A stretch of DNA of 64,000 nt from Paenibacillus sp. MAEPY2 (GTDB taxonomy: Bacteria; Bacillota; Bacilli; Paenibacillales; Paenibacillaceae). Positions within the stretch are counted from its first letter, which is position 1. Each line of letters begins with the position of its first letter. The stretch covers positions 1-64,000 of the forward strand of contig NZ_AWUK01000008.1 in NCBI RefSeq assembly GCF_000499205.1, in the 5' to 3' direction. This document shows, piece by piece, positions 16,435-25,408 of the stretch. The translations under genes and the position numbers were made by a program. The notes under the pieces were generated by a model. The model worked only from the letters and a program-made list of their open reading frames with translations, was not told the DNA's origin and ran no database searches.

Positions 16435-17298
16435 TTGAAGAAGTGGACTACATTAATTATTGGGGCATTATTGGCAGTAAGCATGACCGCTTGCGGAAGC
16501 GATGCAGATAACAGTACAGCAACGCCGCCAGCTGGCAACGAAACGTCTAACGAGGGCAATACAACTGCGGAGCAGGAGACAAAGATCCCCACATTGGACG
16601 AGTTAATTGAGAAAACGAATGCAGCGACGAAAGACATGAAAAGCTTCACTACCGAAGCCAATATTGATCAAAATTTGAAGCTGGTGTCTGGCGAACAGTC
16701 CCAGGATCAACAGGTGAAAACATCGCTGAAGATGGATATCATCAAGGACCCGATGATGATCTATCAGGAGATGAAGATGGAAATGCCCGGACAGGAAGCG
16801 CAGAATGTGAAGCAGTATATTACTTCGGATCATATTTATTCCCAGGTGGGAGAGCAATGGGTCAAGATTCCTGATGATCAAACGAAACCATTGATTGAGC
16901 AAATGCAGTCAAGCATGAATCCGGAAGGTGAGCTGGAGCAATTCAAAAAGATTGCAGAGGACACCAAGATTACGGAAGAAGGCGACAACTACGTCATTAA
17001 CGCTGACGTATCCGGTGATAACGTGAAGGAGCTGGCCAAAGCAGTCATGGAGCAAAACGGATCGGATGCTCAGACTCAAGCCATGCTTGATCAAATGAAT
17101 ATTACCAGCATGAAAATGAAATATATGATTAACAAAGAAACCTACCTGCCTGCAAGTACGGATGTCGACATGGTGATGGAAATGGAGCAGGAAGGACAGA
17201 AAATTTCGATGGACATGAAAATGACCAGCACGTTCTCGAACCATAACGGCGTGGAAGAGATTAAGATCCCGCAAGAAGCATTGGATAGTGCTAAATAA
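16435..17298 (+). CDS. Lipoprotein of the LppX/DUF6612-like type
   Basis: A 287-residue predicted lipoprotein: signal peptide KKWTTLIIGALLAVS ending in MTAC, then an acidic Thr/Asn/Glu linker, then a globular domain with repeated amphipathic beta strands (FTTEANIDQNLKLVSG, KMEMPGQEAQNVKQYI, TSMKMKYMINKETYLPAS). This layout matches Firmicutes lipoproteins with an LppX/LolA-like half-barrel. It is unusually rich in methionine (repeated MxM). The TTG at 16435 follows GGGGGG. Substrate unknown; binding of a lipid or hydrophobic ligand is inference from the fold. Confidence 0.7.
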   Translation: MKKWTTLIIGALLAVSMTACGSDADNSTATPPAGNETSNEGNTTAEQETKIPTLDELIEKTNAATKDMKSFTTEANIDQNLKLVSGEQSQDQQVKTSLKMDIIKDPMMIYQEMKMEMPGQEAQNVKQYITSDHIYSQVGEQWVKIPDDQTKPLIEQMQSSMNPEGELEQFKKIAEDTKITEEGDNYVINADVSGDNVKELAKAVMEQNGSDAQTQAMLDQMNITSMKMKYMINKETYLPASTDVDMVMEMEQEGQKISMDMKMTSTFSNHNGVEEIKIPQEALDSAK

Positions 17299-17570
17299 GG
17301 AGTGAGCTGTTAGAGCGGGGTTCATATTCTCTGATGAGAATGTAGCCTAGTTAAAGCTAAGCTACGATGAGGTGGGCTTTCTGGAGAAAGCACTTCTGAT
17401 ATGAATTTGTGTGAACCGATAGGTTCGATGCATTTCATTCAGGGGTGTTTTTCTTTTATTGTATGCGTTGTGGTCAGCGTTTAAGGTGTTATAGTATAGT
17501 CAATGTAAGCGATTCGATTTAGAGTTGATGGAAGTTGAGGGAAAGCTATTTCAGGCAGGAGGTCAAAGAA

Positions 17571-17954
17571 ATGATTGAATATGCACATATCCACCATGTG
17601 AGTCTGGCTGTACGTGATCTTGAGGTTGCGAAAAAATTCTATTCTGGTTTGCTCCACATGCAGGAGATTGAGCGGCCGCCTTTTAACTCCACAGGCACAT
17701 GGTATGCCATTGGTAGTCAACAGCTTCATCTGTTGCAGCATCCGCAGGGACATACGCTTCGTGAGGCAGGTATCGATACAACGGATGGACACTTTGCGAT
17801 CTGGGTGAAGAGTTACAAGGAGACTTTGGCCTGGCTGGAACAGCAGGGAATTGAGTATGAGGCTAGACCAGATAGTGTTGCCGGTTTTTCACAGATATTT
17901 GTGTTAGACCCTGATCGCAATATTGTAGAATTTGATGCACCTTATCATTCTTGA
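17571..17954 (+). CDS. VOC-superfamily (glyoxalase/dioxygenase-like) protein
   Basis: A 127-residue single VOC unit made of two beta-alpha-beta-beta-beta repeats. IHHVSLAVRDLEVAKKFYSGLLHM supplies the first metal-ligand His, HLLQHPQ and HFAIWV further His positions, and FVLDPDRNIVEFDAPY the C-terminal Glu. It is probably a metal-dependent enzyme such as a glyoxalase-type lyase or an antibiotic-modifying protein. AGGAGG lies 8 bases before the ATG at 17571. The reaction cannot be told. Confidence 0.85.
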   Translation: MIEYAHIHHVSLAVRDLEVAKKFYSGLLHMQEIERPPFNSTGTWYAIGSQQLHLLQHPQGHTLREAGIDTTDGHFAIWVKSYKETLAWLEQQGIEYEARPDSVAGFSQIFVLDPDRNIVEFDAPYHS

Positions 17955-17979
17955 ACGGATTATCGTTTGAATAAATCCC

Positions 17980-18008
17980 TTGCTCCTCCAGAAATTGTAT
18001 GCTATATT
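17980..18008 (+). promoter_or_regulatory. Predicted promoter of the tad operon
   Basis: TTGCTC (17980-17985), a 17-base spacer ending in an extended-minus-10 TGC, and TATATT (18003-18008). Transcription would begin near 18014, upstream of a strong terminator-like hairpin and about 100 bases before tadZ. Confidence 0.55.
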
Positions 18009-18034
18009 ATCCATACATTCATAGCACGTGACGG

Positions 18035-18087
18035 AAGCACCGTCCATATACTGCATATTTTTTGCGGTTGTTGGACGGTGCTTTTTT
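18035..18087 (+). terminator. Terminator-like hairpin in the tad leader
   Basis: AAGCACCGTCCA (18035-18046) pairs perfectly over 12 bp with TGGACGGTGCTT (18072-18083), followed by TTTT. Only 29 bases separate it from the tadZ start, leaving no room for a promoter in between. It may be a transcription attenuator of the tad operon or simply end the VOC gene transcript. Confidence 0.75.
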
Positions 18088-18116
18088 GTGCTTTTTTTGC
18101 AGGGAGGGAAGAAAAA

Positions 18117-19340
18117 TTGATTGTTCTAAAGGCAGTGCTGGCTTCCAAAGACAGAGAGTATATCAGCGCATGGCTTGATTTTGTACAAGGCAGTTCGTCT
18201 GGCTCTAATATACGTTTCACCGCTTTTTCACAATGGGAACCATTCAAAGACCATATGAACGAACAGGAAGGACGGGAACTGCCAGATCTGGTTATTGCGG
18301 AACCTGATTTTCTGAACAGCTGGCTGAGTAACGGGGGCGAAACCTCGGGTATTCCATGGCTGATGCTGAGTGAAGGACTGGATGAGGTGGATGAGGATAA
18401 ACGGCTGATGAAATATCAACCTTTGCCTGCCCTGATGGACGCTGTTCTCCATGCTTGTCGGCAGCCACGTCGGAAGAAGACTCATCGTCCGGGACAGGGG
18501 GCGCTCTCTATTGGAGTTGTATCAGCTTCCGGCGGGAGTGGCAAGACTGCGGTGGCGATGCATATGGCAAAGCAACTGGGGGTTGCGGGATATGCTGTTC
18601 TGTATCTCAATCTGGAGACGCTGGATAGCTCAATGCCGTTTCTGGAGAAGGGTCTGTCTAGAAGTGGACAGCTTATACCTGATGCAGAAACGGGGCTGTC
18701 GCGTCTGCTTTATGATTTGAAGGTGGGCAGGAGGGAATCAGGCAAACAGGGACAAGTGCAATCTTCCTCCAAAGGGGTTGACGGATACGTGCTTCGTCAC
18801 GAGGCGCTGAAGTCGGATGTATTCTGGCCGTTATCGAATCGGAAGGAACTGCTGCAAATGTCCCGTGAGGATACGAAGAGCCTGATCCGGTATTTGGCGG
18901 ACTGTGGGCAATATGATGTGCTCATTCTGGATGGGGACTCAGGCTGGGACGGGCGCAGTGACGGGATTTTCGATGCTGCCGATGCATTTGTGTGGCTGGT
19001 TGAGGATGACATCTCTTCTATGCACCGCTGGGGTCAATGGATGCAGCATACGAAACGCACCAAACCGGATCTGTATGAAAGTGTACTTGACCGTGCCCGG
19101 TTCATTGTTAACAAGTATCGGGACAGCGTCATTAATGCCCTGCCAAGTCCTGATCTGCATCTGGATGCTGTGCTGCCGTATATCCCTTCCTGGAAGCAGC
19201 TGAGTCAGGAGGAAGTGATGCTTAGTTCACCGATCTTTCAACGCGAAGTGAAGAGACTATGCGCCATGATCGTGCAGGATGGAGACGAAGAACTGAAGCA
19301 GACGGGGCGGATACAGAAGGCTGATGGGTGGTCATTATGA
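18117..19340 (+). CDS. tadZ: TadZ/CpaE-like ParA-type ATPase of the Tad pilus
   Basis: TadZ places the Tad machine in the cell. The 407-residue protein has an N-terminal receiver-like domain (about 1-110, LVIAEPDFLNSWL) and a ParA/MinD-type ATPase domain starting LSIGVVSASGGSGKTAVAMHM. The Walker A is SGGSGKT, lacking the usual signature Lys of KGGxGKT; a deviant form is common in CpaE/TadZ. YDVLILDGDSGWDG is the Walker B region. The TTG at 18117 follows AGGGAGGGAAG; the reading frame extends upstream but that part includes the terminator hairpin. It overlaps tadA by an ATGA. Confidence 0.85.
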   Translation: MIVLKAVLASKDREYISAWLDFVQGSSSGSNIRFTAFSQWEPFKDHMNEQEGRELPDLVIAEPDFLNSWLSNGGETSGIPWLMLSEGLDEVDEDKRLMKYQPLPALMDAVLHACRQPRRKKTHRPGQGALSIGVVSASGGSGKTAVAMHMAKQLGVAGYAVLYLNLETLDSSMPFLEKGLSRSGQLIPDAETGLSRLLYDLKVGRRESGKQGQVQSSSKGVDGYVLRHEALKSDVFWPLSNRKELLQMSREDTKSLIRYLADCGQYDVLILDGDSGWDGRSDGIFDAADAFVWLVEDDISSMHRWGQWMQHTKRTKPDLYESVLDRARFIVNKYRDSVINALPSPDLHLDAVLPYIPSWKQLSQEEVMLSSPIFQREVKRLCAMIVQDGDEELKQTGRIQKADGWSL

Positions 19341-20641
19341 CGGATTCATCCAAGATGATACTGGACCGTGAAGAGCAGTTTCAAATCATGCGTCGCGAGG
19401 TCAGAGCAGGTCTGGATTTAACATCCTCTGCTGGAGATGATGAACTGTGGCAGGGGATTGAGCGTAAAGTGCTCTCTGACCCGACGCTGGAAGATCTGAC
19501 CTCCGGGGAGCGTCATACGCTGGTGCAACGGTTATTTGACTCCTTTCGAGGCCTAGATATTCTGCAGCCATTGGTGGATCATCCTGAAATTACAGAGATT
19601 ATGATCAATAGTCACCGGGAGATTTTCATTGAGCAGGAAGGTGAAGTTAGACAGATCACGCTGGAGTTCGAGTCCAGGGAACGACTGGAAGACATTATTC
19701 AGATGATCGTATCCGGGGTGAACCGGATTGTGAATGAGTCTTCTCCAATTGTGGATGCACGGTTGAAAGACGGGTCGCGGGTCAATATCGTGCTGCCTCC
19801 GATTGCGTTGAAAGGTCCGACCATGACGATTCGGAAATTCCCGAGTGAACCAATGAAGATGTCGGATCTGATTGATAAAGGTGCCTTGCATGAGGAAGCG
19901 GCAGAATTGCTGCAGCAGTTGGTGCGCAGCAAATACAATATCTTTATCGGCGGCGGAACTGGGTCGGGGAAAACCACTTTCCTAAATGCATTATCTCAAT
20001 TTATCCCGGCGGATGAACGGATCATCACGATTGAGGACTCTGCTGAATTGCAGATTGTCACAGTACCCAATCTGGTATCGCTTGAGACGCGGAATGCTAA
20101 TACCGAGGGTAAGGGGCAAATATCCATTCGGGACCTGATCAAGTCATCCTTGCGGATGCGCCCGAATCGAATTGTTATTGGTGAGGTGCGGGGAGCAGAA
20201 GCGCTGGATATGTTGCAGGCCATGAACACTGGACATGATGGCTCGTTGTCCACGGGACACGCAAATACGATCTCGGATATGATCAGCAGATTGGAGACCA
20301 TGGTGCTCAGTGGAGCTGATCTTCCCATTGCAGTTGTCCGGCAGCAGATCAGCTCGGCCATTGATATCTTTGTACATTTATCCCGCTTACGGGACCGTTC
20401 ACGTCGGGTGACTGAGATTAGTGAAGTGATTGGCATGCAGGACGGAGAAGTACTGCTCAATCCACTGTTTCGTTTCCAGGAAATCGAAGAAAAAGAAGGC
20501 AGGATTATTGGCGGACTCGTGCAAGTTGGGACGCTGAGACAAGTGGACAAAATTCAGATGGCAGGGCTGGGAGACTGGCTGAGCGAGTACATAGAACGCA
20601 ATAATGATAAGTTGATTAAATCGAGTAACAACGTAAATTAG
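19337..20641 (+). CDS. tadA: TadA/CpaF secretion ATPase
   Basis: The hexameric cytoplasmic ATPase that powers pilus assembly. The 434-residue protein has an N-terminal domain, FDSFRGLDILQPLVDHPEITEIMINSHREIFIE (split over about residues 60-95), Walker A GGGTGSGKTTFLNAL, the Asp box, Walker B NRIVIGEVRGAEALDML and the His box STGHANT. The length is normal. The ATG at 19337 overlaps the tadZ stop (ATGA), so translation is probably coupled. A GTG at 19328 is the alternative. Confidence 0.93.
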   Translation: MTDSSKMILDREEQFQIMRREVRAGLDLTSSAGDDELWQGIERKVLSDPTLEDLTSGERHTLVQRLFDSFRGLDILQPLVDHPEITEIMINSHREIFIEQEGEVRQITLEFESRERLEDIIQMIVSGVNRIVNESSPIVDARLKDGSRVNIVLPPIALKGPTMTIRKFPSEPMKMSDLIDKGALHEEAAELLQQLVRSKYNIFIGGGTGSGKTTFLNALSQFIPADERIITIEDSAELQIVTVPNLVSLETRNANTEGKGQISIRDLIKSSLRMRPNRIVIGEVRGAEALDMLQAMNTGHDGSLSTGHANTISDMISRLETMVLSGADLPIAVVRQQISSAIDIFVHLSRLRDRSRRVTEISEVIGMQDGEVLLNPLFRFQEIEEKEGRIIGGLVQVGTLRQVDKIQMAGLGDWLSEYIERNNDKLIKSSNNVN

Positions 20642-20660
20642 TTATCTTTTTTGGAAGGTG

Positions 20661-21428
20661 ATGAATTTGGGCGAGGCCAGACAGGCGTTAACGGACTACA
20701 CCGTCTATACGCTATCCAGGAGACAGCGGATGGTCTGCATGCTGATTAGTGGTTTGTTGTTCTTTGGCATCGGTATCCTGTTCTATCATCATTGGTTGGC
20801 CGGATTGATATTGGCTGCGGGGTGTATATGGGTACCGAAACATTGGACCAAAGTGCTGCTGGAACGCAGAAGAATGACACTCAGTTTACATTTTAAGCAG
20901 GCATTATATGCGTTGTCCTCTGCGCTGGCAGCTGGAAAATCGGTAGAGAACGGATTTAAGGAATCAGTGGAGGATCTGCGTATGCTGAATCCTGAGGCGG
21001 ATACAGATCTCATTCGTGAATTCACTATTCTAAGGACGCGGATGGAGTATGGTCAGCCCATTGAAGAGGCACTGCAAGATTTCTCGGATCGCGCCAAAAT
21101 TGAGGATATCACAAACTTTGCCGATGTGTTCATCACTTGTAAGCGAACCGGTGGAGACCTGGTCGAAGTGGTGAGGCGAACCTCTGCGGTCATTGGTGAG
21201 AAGCTGGATATTCAGCAGGATATCATGGTAGCGGTGGCGCAGAAAAAGTTTGAATCCAAAGTGATGTTTGCCGCTCCGTTTATTTTTCTGATTTTTCTGA
21301 ACTTTACGGCCAAGGATTTTATGGAGCCGTTATATAGCGGGATGGGATATATGATCTCAAGCGGGGCATTGGCGTTACTTGCCTGCTGTTATTTGTGGAT
21401 TACACGCATTATGGATATCAAAGTATAA
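20661..21428 (+). CDS. tadB: TadB-like inner-membrane platform protein
   Basis: One of two GspF/T2SSF-type platform proteins of the Tad machine, 255 residues. Two hydrophobic segments near the N-terminus (MVCMLISGLLFFGIGILF) and two at the C-terminus flank a cytoplasmic T2SSF domain (LSLHFKQALYALSSALAAGKSVENG, ITNFADVFITCKRTGGDLVEVV, in parts). The start is unsure: GTG 20658, ATG 20661 or TTG 20667; AAGGTGAT sits best for the TTG. tadC follows after 12 bases. Confidence 0.87.
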   Translation: MNLGEARQALTDYTVYTLSRRQRMVCMLISGLLFFGIGILFYHHWLAGLILAAGCIWVPKHWTKVLLERRRMTLSLHFKQALYALSSALAAGKSVENGFKESVEDLRMLNPEADTDLIREFTILRTRMEYGQPIEEALQDFSDRAKIEDITNFADVFITCKRTGGDLVEVVRRTSAVIGEKLDIQQDIMVAVAQKKFESKVMFAAPFIFLIFLNFTAKDFMEPLYSGMGYMISSGALALLACCYLWITRIMDIKV

Positions 21429-21440
21429 GGAGCTGACACG

Positions 21441-22310
21441 ATGCTGCTTCCCGTTATTTTCGGAGGGGTGCTCGGAGCAGGGTGGCTGGTGCTTGATCGA
21501 ACGCGAGGACAGACCTACCGACATCTGCGCAAACTGGATATGGAAGGATTACGTCTGAAGAAGCTGCATGGCCCCTTTTTGTTTTTACTGGACAAGTTCG
21601 AGGTGGGCCGCAGATTGCCTGTAATCATGTTCCGCATGCAGCATGCCATTCAGAAAATGTATGGCATACAGCATAGTGGAGAGAAAACAATGCTCTACTG
21701 TGCTGAAATGCTGACTTATTCGTGGCTGATGTTGCTCATAGGCTGCCTTTTGTCGCTCGTTGGGGATATGGGGCTTGGAGGTATGGTAGGTGGACTGGCA
21801 TTGGGTGTTGCACTGCCTTTTGCACTATATAAAGACCTTAACACCAAAGTGCAGCGAAGAGATCAGGACATACTCATGGAGCTGCCAGAGTTATTGAACC
21901 GAATTGTCTTACTGGTTGGAGCAGGGGAAACGGTACAGCGTGCCATTGTTCACTGTGTAGCCAGTCAGGGAGAACGTGATCATCCCCTCTACAACGAGCT
22001 ACGAAAGACGGTTGGTGATTGGAATAATGGTTATTCGTTTCAACAATCGTTTGAACAGTTCAGTCGTCGCTGTGGTGTGCAGGAAGTGACGATATTTACA
22101 ACAACGGTGCTGCTGAATTTCCGGCGAGGGGGAGGTGACTTTGTATTGGCGCTGCGGGATCTGTCCCATGTGTTATGGGAGAAACGCAAGGCCGTTAGTC
22201 GGGCTAAGGGGGAACAGGCTTCTTCCAAACTGGTGTTTCCGATGGTGCTGATCTTTTTTTCGATTGTGGTGATGATCGGGGCACCTGCTTTTATGATGAT
22301 GAATATGTAG
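21441..22310 (+). CDS. tadC: TadC-like inner-membrane platform protein
   Basis: The second GspF-type platform protein, 289 residues. The T2SSF domain reads MELPELLNRIVLLVGAGETVQRAI then SRRCGVQEVTIFTTTVLLNFRRGG, with hydrophobic segments at about 90-135 and at the C-terminus (VFPMVLIFFSIVVMIGAPAF). AAGGAG precedes the ATG. In Tad systems TadB and TadC together form the ring on which TadA acts. Confidence 0.87.
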   Translation: MLLPVIFGGVLGAGWLVLDRTRGQTYRHLRKLDMEGLRLKKLHGPFLFLLDKFEVGRRLPVIMFRMQHAIQKMYGIQHSGEKTMLYCAEMLTYSWLMLLIGCLLSLVGDMGLGGMVGGLALGVALPFALYKDLNTKVQRRDQDILMELPELLNRIVLLVGAGETVQRAIVHCVASQGERDHPLYNELRKTVGDWNNGYSFQQSFEQFSRRCGVQEVTIFTTTVLLNFRRGGGDFVLALRDLSHVLWEKRKAVSRAKGEQASSKLVFPMVLIFFSIVVMIGAPAFMMMNM

Positions 22311-22321
22311 GAGGAATTGGG

Positions 22322-22516
22322 ATGCTGAACTTAATGAAAAGCAAGGTAACTGGATTTTGGAAGGAAGAAGATGGACTCGGTACGCTGGAGCTCATTCTGA
22401 TCATCGGCGTTATTATCATTATTGCATTGATATTTAAGAATCAAATTTCAGCATTAATTACGAGCCTGCTTAGTAAAGTGGACACGAAAAGTAATGAATT
22501 TTTCCCGAGTAAGTAG
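22322..22516 (+). CDS. flp: Flp-family major pilin
   Basis: A 64-residue prepilin. The prepilin-peptidase site is EEDG/LGTLE: Gly18 before the cut and Glu at +5 of the mature chain, followed by the hydrophobic helix LILIIGVIIIIALIF. The short polar C-terminus leaves a mature pilin of about 46 residues, normal for Flp. AGGAGG lies just upstream. Only one flp gene is present. Its end overlaps the next gene by 23 bases. Confidence 0.9.
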   Translation: MLNLMKSKVTGFWKEEDGLGTLELILIIGVIIIIALIFKNQISALITSLLSKVDTKSNEFFPSK

Positions 22517-23171
22517 ATTGAAAAAGGAAGAAGGGAGCTTCACCATTGAAGCCTCCCTGGTCTTCCCTATCGTGTTGTTTATTCTCGTCCTGATTCTCTT
22601 TTTCTCCATCTACATGTATCAGAAGACATTTCTGAACCAGCATGCCTATGCAGCTTCTGAACGTGCCGCCTACAGCTGGGACAATAGCCACAAGCAGGCG
22701 ATGACGGGTGAAGTTGTGGCTGGGGAACATGACAACTTGTACTGGAGAGTGACCGATGATCGATTGCTCGGAGCACTGTTTGGTTGGGCGGGAGCGGACA
22801 ATGAGGTTATTGTTGCTGTACCTGCGGGAGAAGGAGGAAGCCTTTCGGAAAAGAAACTGTCCCAAGCCGCACAAGGCATACCTTCTGGCATGAAAGGAAC
22901 GATTGAATATCAGAACTCGCTGACCCAGCGAAAAGTAACGACCAAGCTGGAGCAGGTGATTTCTTTACCGCTGCCTTCTTTTTTATTCGATTCAGGTAAC
23001 AGTGCATTAACGCAAGGATCATCTGCGGTTGTAGAACCGACAGAATTCATCCGAACGGTAGATCTGGTCCGTTATTATGCAGCCAAATTTAAAGGCAAGG
23101 GCGGAGCCGCAGCCAGTACTGCCGCTGAAGCAGGACAGGTTGTGCAGCATTTTGGCAAAACCAAAAAATGA
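22494..23171 (+). CDS. TadE-like minor pseudopilin
   Basis: A 225-residue TadE-family protein with a prepilin-type site EEG/SFTIEASLVFP (Gly14, Glu at +5) and a single N-terminal hydrophobic helix LVFPIVLFILVLILFFSIYMY. The exported remainder has no recognised domain. The ATG at 22494 lies inside the flp gene and has a weak ribosome site; a TTG at 22518 is possible but would also be weak. Such pseudopilins are minor pilus components needed for assembly or adhesion. Confidence 0.8.
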   Translation: MNFSRVSRLKKEEGSFTIEASLVFPIVLFILVLILFFSIYMYQKTFLNQHAYAASERAAYSWDNSHKQAMTGEVVAGEHDNLYWRVTDDRLLGALFGWAGADNEVIVAVPAGEGGSLSEKKLSQAAQGIPSGMKGTIEYQNSLTQRKVTTKLEQVISLPLPSFLFDSGNSALTQGSSAVVEPTEFIRTVDLVRYYAAKFKGKGGAAASTAAEAGQVVQHFGKTKK

Positions 23172-23189
23172 GGAAAGGAGGAGGAAACG

Positions 23190-25379
23190 CTGTTCAGAAA
23201 AAAAGACGATGAATCAGGAGCTGTAACCGTGTTCTTGATCTTGATTTTGGCTGGAATCTTTATGTTTGTTTCCATTTTCATTGATTATGCACGTATTGCT
23301 GCTTTCAGAGTACAGGCAGAACGAATGACGCATGCGGCGATGAGATCTGTGATGTCAGCCTATGACACGTCCCTGCGGGAGTATGGTCTGTTTGGATACG
23401 GTGACAGCAGTGGTGAGGCTATTATGGCCAAGGTGCTGAATGATAGTGTGAAGCCCTCGGCTGTAAAAGATGGATTTCCTATTCTGGATATCCAATGGGA
23501 TACGACTTCACTGAGCATGGAGCGTGAGCTGGGCAGGTATGATATTTTTAATCGCCAGATTCAAGAGGATATGAAATATCGAGCGCCAGTTGATTTTACC
23601 CTGGAAGTAGTCAATCGTTTTAAGCCAATGTCGGAAGAGATGAAAGAAGCTGCTCATACCGTGGATTTGCTCAAAAAATTGCAGAAACTGTATGACAAAC
23701 GTGAGGAGTTGCTGGACGAAGCAATAGCCAATCAGACGGAGTCGGCCGAAAAGCTGAAGGCTCTTCCGGCTTTGATCATGAACCCGCCTTCTTCTGCGAT
23801 ATACGATGAGATGCTGAGAGACACACCTGAGACAGCCGCTGAGGTAGCAGCACGATATGCGGATTATCTGAACAAGAAACAAATGGATGAAGGACTGCCC
23901 TTCAACCAGCAATCGTATATGCTGGAGCTGGCTCGTTATCGTACAGGCACGGGGAATGTGGCGACAGGCATAAGCGTGATCATACAGCCAGCATTGCAGG
24001 CTCACCAGGCGAAATTGGAGGAAGCACAAGTCAAGATTGAAGAAGCTCGCAAAATCAATGAGGAAATGAAGCGGGTAATCGCTGAAGGGGAGAACCGTTC
24101 ACAGAATGCCAGTTACGAAAAAGTAGGCAACTCAACGCTGCCTGGGACGAGCCCTCCGTCTACCGGATCGGGTAGTGAAGCCAAAAGTACACGCTCCCTT
24201 GCTTCGGAACTTGTAAGAGCTGATACGCTGTTCGATCAGTTAAACGCACGTATACGCTCGCAAAATTCGGATTTTACCAATGTCAGAAATGACAGCATGG
24301 AGCTTAATACACAGCTTCGCACTGTTACGGTGATGAGTGGTGTTTCCATTAAACCAGCGGTTAGACAGGCTAGTCAGGTAACGGAACGATACATGGACAC
24401 TTACGTGAGAAGTGGACCCTCCAATGTCATTCTTCAAAGTAAACAGCAGTTGGAAAGCGGTCGCGGATCTGATGCCCAGCGTAAAGCGAATGACAAGGAA
24501 TCCAAAGGGAAGTTGAAGGATGTTAAACGGATTTTGTCGCAGATTGAAAAGGGAAGCTCTGGATCAACGGAAGCTTTCAAACAGCTGGAAGAGTACTACA
24601 ACGCCAACATCGCTTTTAACAAAGCGAGCCGGGAGGAAGCCAAAAAGGCAGAGATTGCTGGCGATCCGTATGAATCTGGTGGTAACGCCATGAACGGAAT
24701 GGACAGTTTATTCAGCGGTATGTCTGGTCTGCTGGATAGCCTTGGCGATGAATTGTTCCAGAATGAGTATGCACTGGCGTATTTTAATTCAATGGATTTT
24801 GGACAACTGTTCAACTGGACTGAAGGTAGCGGAGATTCTGGTGAAGTATTCAAACTGGAGAATCAGGAACTGGAATACATCGTCTATGGTTTTCATAATC
24901 CTTCGGGCAACATTGCTGCTGCATATGCGGAGATCTTTGGTATGCGTCTGGCGATTCGAACTGCAGAAGGATTAATTGAGAACAGCAAGCTTGGGAATCC
25001 ACTTCTTGTACTATCTGCTGCCATTTTATATGGAATTACAAACGCTATAGCAGATATGGTGAAATTGGCTAAAGACGGTAGTGTGGAATTGTCTAAATAT
25101 ATCAAAGTCAAGCTTACCTACAGGGATCATCTCCGATTGTTCCTTTTAATGCATAGCAACAATGAACGCAAAATGTCCAGAATGTTGGCTTTGATCAGGT
25201 TAAATACGGGCGTGAACCCGGACGAGAAGCAGACCTATGCCTCGGGAAACATGCGCAGCAGTATCAAGCTGTGGTTTTTGCCGGGAGTCACCAGAAGTAT
25301 AGGTGCTGTCATGGGTAGTGCTGACCAGGTAGAAGATGGGCGATTTTTCATTGATCGGAAGGCCGATTATTCCTATTAA
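23190..25379 (+). CDS. TadG-like membrane-anchored pilus protein, probable CTG start
   Basis: A 729-residue protein with an N-terminal hydrophobic anchor, ESGAVTVFLILILAGIFMF, preceded by a basic stretch FRKKDD, the arrangement of TadG/TadE-like proteins. Position +5 after the Gly is Phe, not Glu, so prepilin-peptidase cleavage is doubtful. About residues 130-350 are Glu/Lys-rich and probably coiled coil. An excellent ribosome site, AAAGGAGGAGG (23174-23184), lies 5 bases before CTG at 23190; no ATG, GTG or TTG exists in frame until GTG 23229, which would delete the basic stretch and part of the motif. GTG 23229 with AGGAG 8 bases upstream remains the alternative. Confidence 0.75.
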   Translation: MFRKKDDESGAVTVFLILILAGIFMFVSIFIDYARIAAFRVQAERMTHAAMRSVMSAYDTSLREYGLFGYGDSSGEAIMAKVLNDSVKPSAVKDGFPILDIQWDTTSLSMERELGRYDIFNRQIQEDMKYRAPVDFTLEVVNRFKPMSEEMKEAAHTVDLLKKLQKLYDKREELLDEAIANQTESAEKLKALPALIMNPPSSAIYDEMLRDTPETAAEVAARYADYLNKKQMDEGLPFNQQSYMLELARYRTGTGNVATGISVIIQPALQAHQAKLEEAQVKIEEARKINEEMKRVIAEGENRSQNASYEKVGNSTLPGTSPPSTGSGSEAKSTRSLASELVRADTLFDQLNARIRSQNSDFTNVRNDSMELNTQLRTVTVMSGVSIKPAVRQASQVTERYMDTYVRSGPSNVILQSKQQLESGRGSDAQRKANDKESKGKLKDVKRILSQIEKGSSGSTEAFKQLEEYYNANIAFNKASREEAKKAEIAGDPYESGGNAMNGMDSLFSGMSGLLDSLGDELFQNEYALAYFNSMDFGQLFNWTEGSGDSGEVFKLENQELEYIVYGFHNPSGNIAAAYAEIFGMRLAIRTAEGLIENSKLGNPLLVLSAAILYGITNAIADMVKLAKDGSVELSKYIKVKLTYRDHLRLFLLMHSNNERKMSRMLALIRLNTGVNPDEKQTYASGNMRSSIKLWFLPGVTRSIGAVMGSADQVEDGRFFIDRKADYSY

Positions 25380-25408
25380 ATAATCCGGGTCGTTTCGGTG
25401 GAGGGATT

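Noticed and set aside
17967..18116. A 50-codon upstream extension of tadZ
   Set aside because: It spans the promoter -10 and the terminator hairpin and has no ribosome site, while the TTG at 18117 does.
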